From Lysinibacillus sp. FSL K6-0232 (lineage in GTDB: Bacteria > Bacillota > Bacilli > Bacillales_A > Planococcaceae): DNA of 64,000 nucleotides. Shown in pieces: positions 26,010-35,654 of the stretch. A program made the position numbers and the translations under genes. The stretch is taken from positions 3,627,501 through 3,691,500 of the forward strand of contig NZ_JBBOYW010000001.1 in the NCBI RefSeq assembly GCF_038008325.1, given 5' to 3'. How positions within the stretch are numbered: position 1 is the stretch's first letter; each line of letters opens with the position of its first letter. The notes under the pieces were generated by a model. It was not told where the DNA came from and did no database searches. It worked only from the letters and a program-made list of their open reading frames with translations.

Positions 26010-26423
26010 TTGGTTTATCCTCGATTAGCTCCCGAAGATTTTAACAAACAATTTCATCCGGGCATGAAAATATGGGTTTCACTTCCAACTGGTACGTATT
26101 CAGGTACATTGATTCGAACATTTGGTTCAAGAGGTAGAACGGCTGAAATCCAGCTAGATAATGGACAATTGGTGACAGTTGATGTTAGTCAAATTACAGC
26201 GGCAGGTACAGGAACACCACAACATGGCGGCTCTTATCCTCCTTCATATCCACCACGCCCATATCCGCCGCATTCCTATCCACCACAGCCTTATCCACCG
26301 TACCCATATCCATCACCATTCCCACCAGCTCCATATCCAGGAGGACACTATCCTAATTATCCACCACCTTTAATCCCCGGTTTGCCAAATATATTGCCAG
26401 GAATCTTTGGTAACTCACGGTAA
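26010..26423 (+). CDS. Hypothetical protein with small N-terminal beta domain and Tyr-Pro-Pro-rich tail
   Basis: The 137-residue product starts at TTG behind AAAGGTG. Residues 1-68 look like a compact beta-rich domain (MKIWVSLPTGTYSGTLIRTF, AEIQLDNGQLVTVDVSQI), perhaps SH3-like. The rest is an imperfect YPP repeat (SYPPSYPPRPYPPHSYPPQP and onward) ending in PGLPNILPGIFGNSR. Such Pro/Tyr-rich tails are seen in spore-coat and surface proteins, but there is no signal peptide and I do not recognise the family. It is a single-gene unit, divergent from the ATPase gene, with its own terminator. Confidence 0.65.
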   Translation: MVYPRLAPEDFNKQFHPGMKIWVSLPTGTYSGTLIRTFGSRGRTAEIQLDNGQLVTVDVSQITAAGTGTPQHGGSYPPSYPPRPYPPHSYPPQPYPPYPYPSPFPPAPYPGGHYPNYPPPLIPGLPNILPGIFGNSR

Positions 26424-26430
26424 TAAAAGA

Positions 26431-26474
26431 AGGCTTTCCTCTCGTTCTTGTAAAGAACGGTGGAAGCTTTTTTT
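26431..26474 (+). terminator. Intrinsic terminator of the YPP-tail protein gene
   Basis: AGGCTTTCC...CGTTCTT and AAGAACG...GGAAGCTT form a long imperfect stem followed by seven T residues (26468-26474). Confidence 0.8.
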
Positions 26475-26918
26475 CATGGAATAATCAAATTGTATCTTCT
26501 CATCTTTTTATTATTCCAAAAAAATAAAATTATTCCATTTTCTAATTTATTCACGCCGACAACACAAGTCGAAATACCTATAAATAAAACCGTAATTCAC
26601 TTTTATCCAATAGCTGATTTTAGGTGTAATTAAATCGAGCTTCGCTTTTATACTATTAATTATTTACTTTTTGCATATATAATGCATAAATCATAAAAAT
26701 AAAGGACTAAAGAATCAAATTATTCTATTTATTTTTGCTATTGCAAGCTTTAAATAGTAAGTTTTTGGGGTTGTGAATCATTTTTTTTGGCAGTATAGTT
26801 GTTTAATATATAGAGATAAATATCTTATTTTACATTTATAAACTATGGGACATGTGAACTTCTATTAATGTAACATCAAATATTTTTAGATTTATTTAAT
26901 GATATAAGGAGGAGCAAT
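26475..26918. other. AT-rich intergenic region upstream of a chemotaxis transducer
   Basis: This gap of 444 bases has no coding sequence that I support. It is strongly AT-rich. I searched by eye for a SigD-type promoter (TAAA, 15 bases, GCCGATAT) and for riboswitch-like structure before the transducer gene and found neither convincingly. AAGGAGG just before 26919 is the ribosome site. Confidence 0.4.
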
Positions 26919-28667
26919 ATGACAAAAGGGAAGAAGCGCAATATGTCCATTAGTACAAAGTTAACCGCTATTATGGTAAGTATTTTATTATTATTCGGTT
27001 TAGTTACTTTAGGTCTTTCTTATTATATAGTAAGAAATAGTAACCTAGCAGACATGGATCAATCACTTTATGATAAAGGGATGATCTTAGCCAAAACGGT
27101 TGATACCGAAACATTGAAATCCATTTTAGAAAATCCGACAGCTAATAATGCTGATGCTATTCGTTTAACAAAGGAAATGGACACGATTAATGAGCACTCT
27201 GAAAGCATTACAAACCTTTATATCATTACGGTTGATGGCGAAAAGATCAATGCACCTGTACTATCAACTAGCATTTTAGAGTTAGGGGCAGAATATAACC
27301 AAGATATGCTTGCTATGGGTATCTCTGCTGATTTTCTAGCAAGAATTAAAGAGGTTTTTAACGCACAAGAAGCAACTGCTACAGATATATATAAAGATGA
27401 ATTTGGTAGCTTTAAAACAGGTCTTACACCTATTTTAGATGAAGATGGCTCTATGTTAGCTGCCTATGCTATTGACTATGATGTATCAATGGTCACTGGC
27501 AAAGCGATGACTGAGGCACTTTGGATATTGGTTGTAACTGTTATTTTCTTAGTTGGTTCATCCATTGCTGTCTACACACTATTAAGAAAAAAATTAACAC
27601 CTATTCAGCAGCTTTCTCTACAATCTAAAAAAGTAGCAGAGGGTAACTTAGAGCTTGAGCCATTACCAGTTACTTCAACGGATGAAGTAGGAACACTGAC
27701 ACAAAACTTTAACTCGATGATTGATAATTTAAAAACAGTTATCAAAAGTACAACAAATGTTTCCGCTCGTGTTTCCAATACAGCCAGTGTTTTATCAACA
27801 AATATGCAGGAAGCCTCAGACTCCTATAATCACGTAGCCTCTGCTATGCAGAAGATTGCTAGTAGTGCTGACCTACAAGTTCAAAAGGCAAAAGAAAGTA
27901 CAATTACTATTGAGGAAATGAGTATTGGTATCCAGCGCATTGCGGAAACATCGAATGAAATTTCGGAATCATCCATCCAAGCTTCTGAGGAAGCTGAAAA
28001 AGGCAATGAATCCACAACTAAATCTGTTACACAAATGAATGCTATTAGTGAGGCAGTTAATCAATCTGCCGCTTCAGTTAAATTGCTTGGTGAGCATTCT
28101 ACCAAAATCGAAGAGATTGTTGGCATTATTACAGGCATTGCCTCTCAAACAAATTTACTTGCATTAAATGCAGCTATTGAAGCTGCTCGTGCTGGTGAAG
28201 CTGGCAGTGGCTTTGCAGTAGTAGCTGATGAAGTCCGTAAGCTCGCTGAACAATCAGAGGCATCTGCAAGAGAGATTTCAACACTTATTTCTCGCATTCA
28301 GCAAGATACAAATGAATCGGTTAATATTATGGTTCGCGCTGTAGAAGAGGTCGATAATGGTATTATCATGATTAACAATTCCGAAAAATCATTTAGCCAA
28401 ATAGTAACATCCATTCACCATGTGACAGGACAAATTCAAGAGCTTTCTGCCACAATCGAGGAAATGGCTGCTGGTATGCAAGAAGTAACATCAGCTGTTA
28501 AAGATATGGAAAGCTTCTCTATTGATTCAAAAGAACATACAAGTGCAGTAGCGGAAACTTCTGCTTCTCAGCTAAATACAGTTCAACGTGTTTCAGAAGA
28601 AGCTCAAGTATTATCCGAGTTATCTGATGAATTATTAAATGTTGTCAATACATTTGTAGTGAAATAA
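26919..28667 (+). CDS. Methyl-accepting chemotaxis protein (membrane transducer)
   Basis: The 582-residue transducer has TM1 at about residues 14-36 and an extracellular sensor domain of ~160 residues with Cache-like features ([45 protein letters not shown]). TM2 is at about 205-225, with a HAMP domain ([25 protein letters not shown]) to about 275. A long coiled-coil signalling domain contains the hairpin [19 protein letters not shown] and [17 protein letters not shown]. It should signal to CheA/CheW. The ligand cannot be told from sequence. The ribosome site is AAGGAGG. It is a monocistronic unit bounded by a terminator. Confidence 0.93.
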   Translation: MTKGKKRNMSISTKLTAIMVSILLLFGLVTLGLSYYIVRNSNLADMDQSLYDKGMILAKTVDTETLKSILENPTANNADAIRLTKEMDTINEHSESITNLYIITVDGEKINAPVLSTSILELGAEYNQDMLAMGISADFLARIKEVFNAQEATATDIYKDEFGSFKTGLTPILDEDGSMLAAYAIDYDVSMVTGKAMTEALWILVVTVIFLVGSSIAVYTLLRKKLTPIQQLSLQSKKVAEGNLELEPLPVTSTDEVGTLTQNFNSMIDNLKTVIKSTTNVSARVSNTASVLSTNMQEASDSYNHVASAMQKIASSADLQVQKAKESTITIEEMSIGIQRIAETSNEISESSIQASEEAEKGNESTTKSVTQMNAISEAVNQSAASVKLLGEHSTKIEEIVGIITGIASQTNLLALNAAIEAARAGEAGSGFAVVADEVRKLAEQSEASAREISTLISRIQQDTNESVNIMVRAVEEVDNGIIMINNSEKSFSQIVTSIHHVTGQIQELSATIEEMAAGMQEVTSAVKDMESFSIDSKEHTSAVAETSASQLNTVQRVSEEAQVLSELSDELLNVVNTFVVK

Positions 28668-28677
28668 AAAAGAAAGG

Positions 28678-28730
28678 GCTGCCATTATAAGGAGTGCTTC
28701 AGTGCCCCTTTATAAGTGACTGCCCTTTTC
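28678..28730 (+). terminator. Intrinsic terminator of the chemotaxis transducer gene
   Basis: GGGCTGCC...TTATAAGG.GTGC pairs imperfectly with GTGCCCCTTTATAA...TGCCC and is followed by TTTTC. The stem is long and interrupted. Confidence 0.65.
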
Positions 28731-28750
28731 TAAACTAGGAGTTGTCATGA

Positions 28751-31700
28751 TTGAATATAAAACAAGAATTTGATTTATTTACATCACAGCTTTCTGAGCA
28801 ACGGGCTCTACCATCCAATCGTACACAACTATTGCATCAAGAAGATTTACTAGCTTATCAACTATTAAATCAAACAAATGCCGATTATGATAAAACAGCA
28901 TCCATCCCTAAAGTATTTTATCAAGCAGCACAGCAATTTGCCGATCGTATCGCATTATCCTTTGAAGATGGGATGATAACTTATCGCCAGCTAAATGAAC
29001 AATCCAATCAAATTGCTCATATGTTAGTTGCCAATGGACTACAAAAGGGAAACTATGTTGCTATTTTTATGGAACGCAGTAAGGAAACCATCGTTAGTTT
29101 ATTAGCCATTTTAAAAGCTGGCGGTGTTTATGTTCCAATTGATCCAAGCTATCCAAAAGAACGTTGTCAATACCTTTTAAATGATACAGGCGCATCATTT
29201 ATTATGACAAAAGGTGAGTATACTGAATTACTAAATGATTTTATACATAATGATGTCCAATCGCACACCGTATTGACCATTAATGAGATGAAAGCTGATT
29301 TTTCTAAGGAAGATTTACATATTGACATACTTCCAAGTGATTTAGCCTATATTATTTACACATCTGGTTCAACAGGTAAGCCTAAGGGTGTCATGCTAAA
29401 GCATAGTGCAGTGATTAATTTAATAACAGACAATCAAAGAATCTATCATGCTACTAAAGAAGATGTTTATTCACAGTTTATCTCTTACAGCTTCGACCCT
29501 TCTGTTACAGAAACGTTTACTGCCTTCTTTTCAGGAGCAAGACTACATATGCTAACAAGCGAAGAGCGTTTATCCATTGAGGCATTTGCGGATATGATTG
29601 CGCGCGAAAAGGTCACAACTGCTACTGTACCAAATGCTTTCTTTACACAGCTAGCTACATATTTACCTGCTGAATACCGCGAGAAATTAACAACACTTCG
29701 CTATTTATCTGTAGGTGGAGAAGCACTAATGCCTGCTATTGTACAAAAATGGCAGGATAAATTCGGGCTATCAACGGAAATTATTAATGTTTATGGGCCA
29801 ACTGAATGTACGGTATTGTCCTCATACTATAAAATAACAAGCCCGCTAACAGATATACAATCAAGCATTCCTATTGGTAAGCCTATTGCCAATTATGAAA
29901 TGTATGTTGTGAATACTGAAGAACAGCTCTGTCCTATTAATGAAATCGGTGAATTATATATTGCAGGTGCTGGACTAGCGGCAGGTTATTTACATCAGCC
30001 TGAAAAAACGGCTGAGGTTTTTGTGCCCCATCTATTTAAGCCAGACCAAAAAATGTATCGCACAGGTGATTTAGTCCGTTTATTGTCTAGTGGTGTGATT
30101 GAATTTGTTGGACGTAAAGATTCTCAAATTAAAGTACGAGGATTCCGTATTGAGCTTGGGGAAATTGAAACAATTTTAAGCCATCATCCTAACATTCAAG
30201 AAGCTATCATTATTGCTAAAAAAATGGCTGATGGTAATAATCATTTATTTGGCTATTACACAACAGCTAGTAGCACCCAGCTAGATGAGGCTGTGTTAAA
30301 GAATTATATAGCAGCATTTTTACCTGATTATATGGTTCCAGAACGATTAATAAAGCTGTCAGAAATGCCATTATCTCCAACTGGAAAAATTGATCGTAAG
30401 CAATTAACTACACTTGAAGTAGCATTATCTCGCAGCCAGCCATATATAGCGCCTGAAAATGATACACAGCGTATGCTCATCGCTGCATGGGAGCATGTGC
30501 TTGCCATTAAACCAATCGGCATTCACGATAATTTCTTCCATATTGGTGGTCATTCCTTAAAGATACTCGAAATTCTTGTACAGGTGAAAAAGCATATACC
30601 ATTTTTAAAAATTCAAGATTTCTTCCAACACCAAACTATTGCAGAGCTCGATCAATATATTTGTAGCTACCAGCCTGAAGCTGCTGACATACAGTCACAG
30701 CCAACAAATCTCACAATAAAAGAATTAATGGAGCCAAGCCCTCTCCCAATTTCGCAAACTGTAACACCACTGCCAATGCAGAGCGTTTTATTAACAGGTG
30801 CAACAGGATATTTAGGCAGCCACGTGCTATACGAACTGCTCACAACAACCAATACACATATTTATTGTTTAATTCGACCAAGCGCACATACAGCGCTTGA
30901 ACTTAAGCTATTGGACAGTATGCAATTTTATTTCGGTGATACAATCACTTCACTTCTGCAAGAGCGAGTAACAGTTGTACAAGGTGATTTAGGAAAACCT
31001 AAGCTACACCTATCCAATAAAGATGAGCATATGCTTATGAAAGAAATTGATGCTATTATTCATTGTGGAGCAGATGTACGCCATTTTGGAGCAACTGCAC
31101 ATTTTCATGATGTCAATGTCAATGGCACTCGTTATTTGCTAGAGCTAGCCAAACAAAAACAGGGCATTCATTTCCATTATGTATCCACAATGGGTATACC
31201 AGAGGAACTTGCCGCTATTCAATGGGGAGAACATGAAGCACAAGGTAACTTTAATTATCATGGAAAGCTTGCCAATGTTTATACACAAAGTAAGCTAGAG
31301 GCAGAAAACCTTGTGCGCCTTGCTGTCAATGATGCTATCCCTGTTTCAATTTATCGTGTTGGCAATTTAAGCTGTCATTCTAAAACAGGCAAATTCCAGC
31401 GTAATATGGATGATAATGCCTTTTATCGTATGATTAAAGCTATGCTTTACCTGGGTAATGCACCTACTGCACAGTGGCATATTGACTTCACACCAATTGA
31501 TTATGCTAGCCAAGCACTTGTAGCCTTAGCTAGCCAACCAGCAGCAAATGGACATATCTTCCATTTATGCAACCCTGTAGCGCTGACTTATGTAGAATTT
31601 ATCGCTATTATTAAAGAGCTTGGCTATCATGTAACAATGATGCCCGCAGCAGATTATACAAACTGGCTATTGCATAGTGAGCACGCTGAAGCAATACAGG

Positions 31701-31906
31701 AATATTTATCATTAGCCATTGCACAGCTAGAAGGTGATGGTCCTAGTGATTCCCCATTTATCTTTAATTGCCAAAAAACAACCGAATTTCTAGCACAAAC
31801 AAACATTCAATGTGCAGTGCCAAATGCTGCCTTTATTTATCAAATGATTCAATACGGTATAGATGCAGGCTACTTCCCTAGGCCAAAGCATATGTCAGTC
31901 ACATGA
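28751..31906 (+). CDS. Single-module nonribosomal peptide synthetase: adenylation - carrier - thioester reductase (A-T-R)
   Basis: The 1,051-residue enzyme has no condensation domain. The adenylation domain (about 50-550) shows LKAGGVYVPIDPSYP, IIYTSGSTGKPKGVML, NVYGPTE, YRTGDLVR, GRKDSQIKVRGFRIELGEIE and PTGKIDR. The carrier domain (about 565-640) has the phosphopantetheine site FFHIGGHSL near residue 600. The C-terminal NAD(P)-binding reductase (about 678-1051) has VLLTGATGYLGSHVL and YTQSKLEAENL. Such enzymes activate one amino or carboxylic acid and release it as an aldehyde or alcohol. By-eye pocket residues (Asp at 235, Pro at 236, Thr at 239) do not match a code I know. The start is TTG at 28751 behind AGGAG. 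The stop overlaps the phosphopantetheinyl transferase gene. The product is unknown. Confidence 0.9.
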   Translation: MNIKQEFDLFTSQLSEQRALPSNRTQLLHQEDLLAYQLLNQTNADYDKTASIPKVFYQAAQQFADRIALSFEDGMITYRQLNEQSNQIAHMLVANGLQKGNYVAIFMERSKETIVSLLAILKAGGVYVPIDPSYPKERCQYLLNDTGASFIMTKGEYTELLNDFIHNDVQSHTVLTINEMKADFSKEDLHIDILPSDLAYIIYTSGSTGKPKGVMLKHSAVINLITDNQRIYHATKEDVYSQFISYSFDPSVTETFTAFFSGARLHMLTSEERLSIEAFADMIAREKVTTATVPNAFFTQLATYLPAEYREKLTTLRYLSVGGEALMPAIVQKWQDKFGLSTEIINVYGPTECTVLSSYYKITSPLTDIQSSIPIGKPIANYEMYVVNTEEQLCPINEIGELYIAGAGLAAGYLHQPEKTAEVFVPHLFKPDQKMYRTGDLVRLLSSGVIEFVGRKDSQIKVRGFRIELGEIETILSHHPNIQEAIIIAKKMADGNNHLFGYYTTASSTQLDEAVLKNYIAAFLPDYMVPERLIKLSEMPLSPTGKIDRKQLTTLEVALSRSQPYIAPENDTQRMLIAAWEHVLAIKPIGIHDNFFHIGGHSLKILEILVQVKKHIPFLKIQDFFQHQTIAELDQYICSYQPEAADIQSQPTNLTIKELMEPSPLPISQTVTPLPMQSVLLTGATGYLGSHVLYELLTTTNTHIYCLIRPSAHTALELKLLDSMQFYFGDTITSLLQERVTVVQGDLGKPKLHLSNKDEHMLMKEIDAIIHCGADVRHFGATAHFHDVNVNGTRYLLELAKQKQGIHFHYVSTMGIPEELAAIQWGEHEAQGNFNYHGKLANVYTQSKLEAENLVRLAVNDAIPVSIYRVGNLSCHSKTGKFQRNMDDNAFYRMIKAMLYLGNAPTAQWHIDFTPIDYASQALVALASQPAANGHIFHLCNPVALTYVEFIAIIKELGYHVTMMPAADYTNWLLHSEHAEAIQEYLSLAIAQLEGDGPSDSPFIFNCQKTTEFLAQTNIQCAVPNAAFIYQMIQYGIDAGYFPRPKHMSVT

Positions 31907-32565
31907 TAGCACATCCGATACAACTATTTGCACTACCTTTAGGCACACCTTTAACATCAGCAGAATGGGAAACGCTGTTTAGAGCGCTTCCCTCTGATAT
32001 TCAGCAAAAAATTATGCACTATAGGCTCTGGCAGGATCGGCAAAGAGCATTGCTTGGCCATACACTAATTAAATGGGCATTACAGCCGTTCATTGATGAA
32101 TCAGCATTCCATATTGTACAAAATACATATGGTCGCCCATATATTATAGACAAGCTTTGGCAAGGTGATTTTAACCTTTCTCATTCTGGTGACTGGATTG
32201 TTCTAGCCTTAGCGATGGAAGGGCGCGTAGGAATTGATGTTGAGGAGATAAAACCTATAAGCCAAGATGTAATGCAGTATGCACTAACTGAGGAAGAATG
32301 GCAGCTAATTCATCATAAGCCTCCACACGTTTTTTATGAGCTTTGGACATTAAAAGAGGCTCTTTTTAAAACAGGGCTCTTTCCTGTCCAATCACCCCAT
32401 TTGCTCAGAACAATAGATATTCAAAAAACAAGAAAAGACCTTTCAACGTATTTATCGTACCTTGACCCGCAGCATCCCGTAACGATCTGCTGGAACAATA
32501 AAGCAATGACTGTTAACACCACCATCTTACATAAATATCAGCTCCTACAAAGAGCTGCTCCATAA
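31903..32565 (+). CDS. Sfp-type 4'-phosphopantetheinyl transferase
   Basis: The 220-residue protein has the Sfp motifs FNLSHSGDWIVLAL (about 84-97), GRVGIDVEEIKPIS (about 102-115) and FYELWTLKEALFKTG (about 142-156, with the metal-binding Glu in WxxKE). It loads the phosphopantetheine arm onto the carrier domain of the synthetase just upstream, whose stop it overlaps by four bases (ATGA). The coupling strongly implies a dedicated activating enzyme for the A-T-R protein. It may also serve other carriers. A terminator with its loop around the stop codon ends the operon. Confidence 0.9.
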   Translation: MIAHPIQLFALPLGTPLTSAEWETLFRALPSDIQQKIMHYRLWQDRQRALLGHTLIKWALQPFIDESAFHIVQNTYGRPYIIDKLWQGDFNLSHSGDWIVLALAMEGRVGIDVEEIKPISQDVMQYALTEEEWQLIHHKPPHVFYELWTLKEALFKTGLFPVQSPHLLRTIDIQKTRKDLSTYLSYLDPQHPVTICWNNKAMTVNTTILHKYQLLQRAAP

Positions 32566-32584
32566 ACCTATCGGAGCAGCTCTT
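32549..32584. terminator. Bidirectional terminator after the synthetase operon
   Basis: AAGAGCTGCTCC (32549-32560) pairs with GGAGCAGCTCTT (32573-32584), followed by TTATC on the plus strand. It also ends the convergent iron-transport operon. Confidence 0.8.
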
Positions 32585-32591
32585 TTATCAA

Positions 32592-33602
32592 TTATTTAAA
32601 TAAATCTGGATACATTTCTTTTGCTAATGCTTCCATTCCATCAATTGTGTTATAGCCGTAGCCAAACATATAATTGTAATCGACAATATAGATTTGTTTA
32701 TTTTTAATAGCCTTCATGCTTGAAAGCTTAGGATTTGCATAGATTTCTTCACGTACGTTTGTTAAATCAGAGCCGTCCCAATTCGGCAAAATTAATACAT
32801 CTGGGTCCACTGCAATTAATGTTTCAACACTGACATCACCCGTTTCGTCTTTGAAAATATTATCTAGCTTCACCATTTTGAAAGCATCATTAAAGAATGT
32901 TTCATCGTGTGCTGGATAAACAAAAAGCTCCTTTGGATCATTTGTATGCAGATAGGCAAATGTTTTTTCTTCTTTTATACTTTCTAATTTTGAGGAAATA
33001 TCTTGTTGTCGACCTTTTAATTCTTTAATAAAGCTATCTGCTTTGTCTTGAACATTAAAAATTTCACCAATATTCTTTATATCTTTATAAATAGAATCAT
33101 ATGTGCCGCCTGTTACGGATGACTCTAAAACATATGTTTTTACACCCATTTCATTAAGCGAATCTACTGTCCCTACTCCCCATTCAGCATTATCAAATAA
33201 GCCACCACGACCAAATACTAAATCAGGATCAGTACCTAATGTAACCTCTTTCCCAACATATTCATCACTTAAAATATTTAGCTTAGCATACTCTTCTTCA
33301 ACAGCTTTATCAACTGCACCAAAGTTTGCACCAACACCAACGATTTTATCGCCTAATCCTAAATGTAATAATAATTCTGCAGCTGGGCGTGTATTTGCCA
33401 TAATTCTTTCTGGTGCTTTATCAAATACTTGATCTTTCTTTCCCCATGTTGATCCACCTTCAGCCTTTGTAAAGTTCTCAATTGTCAGTGGATAATGCTC
33501 TTTTGTTTGTGATTCCTCAGCTGTATCTTTTGATGTGTTACCGCAGGCTGTTAATGTTAATAAAGCTGCTAAACCAATTCCTAATAATAATTTTTTCTTC
33601 AT
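32592..33602 (-). CDS. Iron-siderophore ABC transporter substrate-binding lipoprotein
   Basis: The lipoprotein of about 336 residues has the signal peptide MKKKLLLGIGLAALLTLTAC with the lipobox LTAC. A class-III periplasmic-binding-protein fold follows (APERIMANTRPAAELLLHLGLGDKIVGVG, DPDLVFGRG, VETLIAVDPDVLILP, IYIVDYNYMFGYG). It captures a ferric chelate for the permease and ATPase encoded upstream in the same operon (10-base gap to the ATPase gene). The start at 33602 follows AGGAGG; an upstream ATG at 33629 would overlap the ATPase gene and bury that site. The operon has a Fur box, which makes iron the likely cargo. Whether the chelate relates to the neighbouring A-T-R synthetase is unknown. 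Confidence 0.85.
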   Translation of the reverse strand: MKKKLLLGIGLAALLTLTACGNTSKDTAEESQTKEHYPLTIENFTKAEGGSTWGKKDQVFDKAPERIMANTRPAAELLLHLGLGDKIVGVGANFGAVDKAVEEEYAKLNILSDEYVGKEVTLGTDPDLVFGRGGLFDNAEWGVGTVDSLNEMGVKTYVLESSVTGGTYDSIYKDIKNIGEIFNVQDKADSFIKELKGRQQDISSKLESIKEEKTFAYLHTNDPKELFVYPAHDETFFNDAFKMVKLDNIFKDETGDVSVETLIAVDPDVLILPNWDGSDLTNVREEIYANPKLSSMKAIKNKQIYIVDYNYMFGYGYNTIDGMEALAKEMYPDLFK

Positions 33603-33612
33603 GTTTTTCCTC

Positions 33613-34374
33613 CTACAGTCCATATGCAAAGCCTAATCCATTTGTCACCGGATTAGTAAACGTTTGACATTTGATATGATATAAAGCTTCTATTGTTTCT
33701 GGTGTTAAAACTTCTTGGGGTGTACCATGTGCATAGATTTCACCATCTTTTACTGCATAAAGATAATCACAGTAATGTGCTGCCATTTCTAGATCATGAA
33801 GAGCTGCTAAAACACCGATGTTTAAACTTTTTACACAGGATAGTATTTCAATTTGATAACGAATATCTAAATGATTTGTTGGTTCATCCAAAATCATAAA
33901 TTTAGGCTGCTGGGCAATCGTTCTAGCTAAAATAACCCTTTGCTTTTCACCACCAGATAGTGACAGAAAACTGCGCTCTCTATAAGATTGTAAGTTCGTT
34001 CTTGTCAATGCCTCTTCTACGATGTCAAAATCCTTTTGGTTATCTGACTCTAGCATTTTTTTATGAGGTGTTCTGCCTAACATCACCATTTGCTGCACAG
34101 TTAAGTCAAAGTGCATTTCATTAAATTGCCCCACCACACCTAAATGCTGAGAAATCTTTTTTTCGGGGCTTTTTAAAACATCTAAATTATCTAAAAAGAC
34201 CATCCCTTTTTGTGGCACTAGACTTTTATAAATACTTTTTAATAAAGTCGATTTTCCGCATCCATTTGGTCCGATTAAGCCTACAAATTGCTGCTTATTC
34301 ACATGAATAGATATATTTTTTACAATTTCCTTTTTGCCAATCTTTACTTCTATTTCCTTTGCTACTAATTCCAT
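33613..34374 (-). CDS. Iron-siderophore ABC transporter ATP-binding protein
   Basis: This 253-residue FecE/FhuC-type ATPase has Walker A GPNGCGKST (about 35-43), signature LSGGEKQR (about 138), Walker B FMILDEPTNH and H-loop AALHDLEM. It is a paralogue of the btuD product in this window; both carry the segment GRTPHKK after the Q-loop. The gene lies four bases after the permease gene and ten before the binding-protein gene, so the three are one Fur-controlled operon. The order permease-ATPase-binding protein is less common than the binding protein first. Confidence 0.88.
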   Translation of the reverse strand: MELVAKEIEVKIGKKEIVKNISIHVNKQQFVGLIGPNGCGKSTLLKSIYKSLVPQKGMVFLDNLDVLKSPEKKISQHLGVVGQFNEMHFDLTVQQMVMLGRTPHKKMLESDNQKDFDIVEEALTRTNLQSYRERSFLSLSGGEKQRVILARTIAQQPKFMILDEPTNHLDIRYQIEILSCVKSLNIGVLAALHDLEMAAHYCDYLYAVKDGEIYAHGTPQEVLTPETIEALYHIKCQTFTNPVTNGLGFAYGL

Positions 34375-34378
34375 TGTT

Positions 34379-35458
34379 CTACCCTCCGAAGTTGTAACCT
34401 TTTTTTACAATCATATAGATAAATAATGGTGACCCAATGACAGAAGTAATAATACCAATCGGTAATTCCACATTTTGGATTAATGTTCTAGACAGAATAT
34501 CAGCCCAAATCATGAAAAGACCTCCAAGCAGTAATGTTCCTAACATTAATCGTTTGTGATCTGCCCCGAAAATACCTCTTGTGATATGTGGAATAATTAA
34601 ACCAACAAAACCGATCATACCTGCATAAGCGACCATCGTTCCTGTAATAAGCGAGGTAAGAATCATATATAATTTACGATAAGCACTTAAATTAATGCCT
34701 AATGTAATCGCTGATTCATCCCCAAGTAGCATTGTGTTTAGCACACGATGCTGGAAAAGGAATAAGCCCGCTCCTAGCACAATAACAATGGTTAAAATTG
34801 GTGTTTTGTCCCAGCTTGCAGAGGCTAAGCTCCCCATAGACCAAAACGTAACAGTTTTAATTCCTTCCGCATTGTTTGCAAAAAAGATAATAAGACTTGA
34901 AAATGAACTACATAAAGCTCCAATCACAACCCCTGATAGTACAAGCTTTACCGATGTTGCTTTACCGCCAATGCTCGATAAAATAAGCACTGCCATAGAG
35001 GTAATCATCGCCCCTGCAAATGCACCAAAGGCTACCCCAAACTGCGCTAGTAATGCACTACTACCAAAGCCCACAAGAATAGCAAATGTTGCTCCTAATG
35101 AGGCTCCTGAAGAAATACCAAGTATGTATGGGTCAGCAAGAGGATTTTGTACAACTGCCTGCATCACCGTTCCACATAGTGCAAGCCCAATACCGATAAG
35201 CAATGCAAAAACTACTCGTGGCATTCTGACCTGTAAAATAATATTCAAGTAGGATTCACTCTCTACGCTATCAAGCGAGCCAAGCTTCCCATTTGATAGA
35301 GCATGCAGCAAGATGTCCATTGATTGCTTAAATGGAATGCTAACTTGTCCTATTGATACAGAATAAACGGCAGATATTATAATGGAGCCTATTAATAGCA
35401 AAATAATAACGTAATAAATATTGCCCATCCCTATTCTGCTAACTTCCTGTTTATCCAA
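34379..35458 (-). CDS. Iron-siderophore ABC transporter permease (FecCD family)
   Basis: The integral membrane permease of about 359 residues has some nine to ten helices. Family landmarks are RMPRVVFALLIGIGLALCGT, NPLADPYILGISSGASLGA and GLIIPHITRGIFG. A TTG at 35458 with AGAGGTGG upstream is preferred. The longer open frame to 35542 would run through the Fur box and promoter, and an ATG at 35428 has no good ribosome site. It heads the operon whose promoter region carries a near-perfect Fur box. The short N-terminal cytoplasmic segment before TM1 is hydrophilic. Confidence 0.86.
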   Translation of the reverse strand: MDKQEVSRIGMGNIYYVIILLLIGSIIISAVYSVSIGQVSIPFKQSMDILLHALSNGKLGSLDSVESESYLNIILQVRMPRVVFALLIGIGLALCGTVMQAVVQNPLADPYILGISSGASLGATFAILVGFGSSALLAQFGVAFGAFAGAMITSMAVLILSSIGGKATSVKLVLSGVVIGALCSSFSSLIIFFANNAEGIKTVTFWSMGSLASASWDKTPILTIVIVLGAGLFLFQHRVLNTMLLGDESAITLGINLSAYRKLYMILTSLITGTMVAYAGMIGFVGLIIPHITRGIFGADHKRLMLGTLLLGGLFMIWADILSRTLIQNVELPIGIITSVIGSPLFIYMIVKKGYNFGG

Positions 35459-35487
35459 GATTCCACCTCTATTATATAAATATAGTT

Positions 35488-35506
35488 GATAACGATTATC
35501 ATTATC
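35488..35506 (-). promoter_or_regulatory. Fur box upstream of the iron-transport operon
   Basis: GATAACGATTATCATTATC matches the 19-bp Fur consensus GATAATGATAATCATTATC at 17 positions. It lies 30 bases before the TTG start of the permease gene, overlapping the expected promoter; TATATT and TATAAT stretches lie between. Repression by iron-loaded Fur is the expected control. Confidence 0.9.
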
Positions 35507-35561
35507 ATTTTGTATTGTAAGTGATAATCTCTTGAAAAACAATAAGAAAATTTTTTTCCAT

Positions 35562-35602
35562 AAAAAAAGCCAGCTCTTAAATGATCTATTTAAGAACTAG
35601 CT
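35562..35602 (-). terminator. Intrinsic terminator of the coiled-coil protein gene
   Basis: AGCCAGCTCTTAAA (35568-35581) pairs with TTTAAGAACTAGCT (35589-35602). On the minus strand it is followed by seven T residues. Confidence 0.8.
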
Positions 35603-35654
35603 ACTATTTTATAAATATCTAAGACTATTATTCACAATCTGCCATTATTATATC

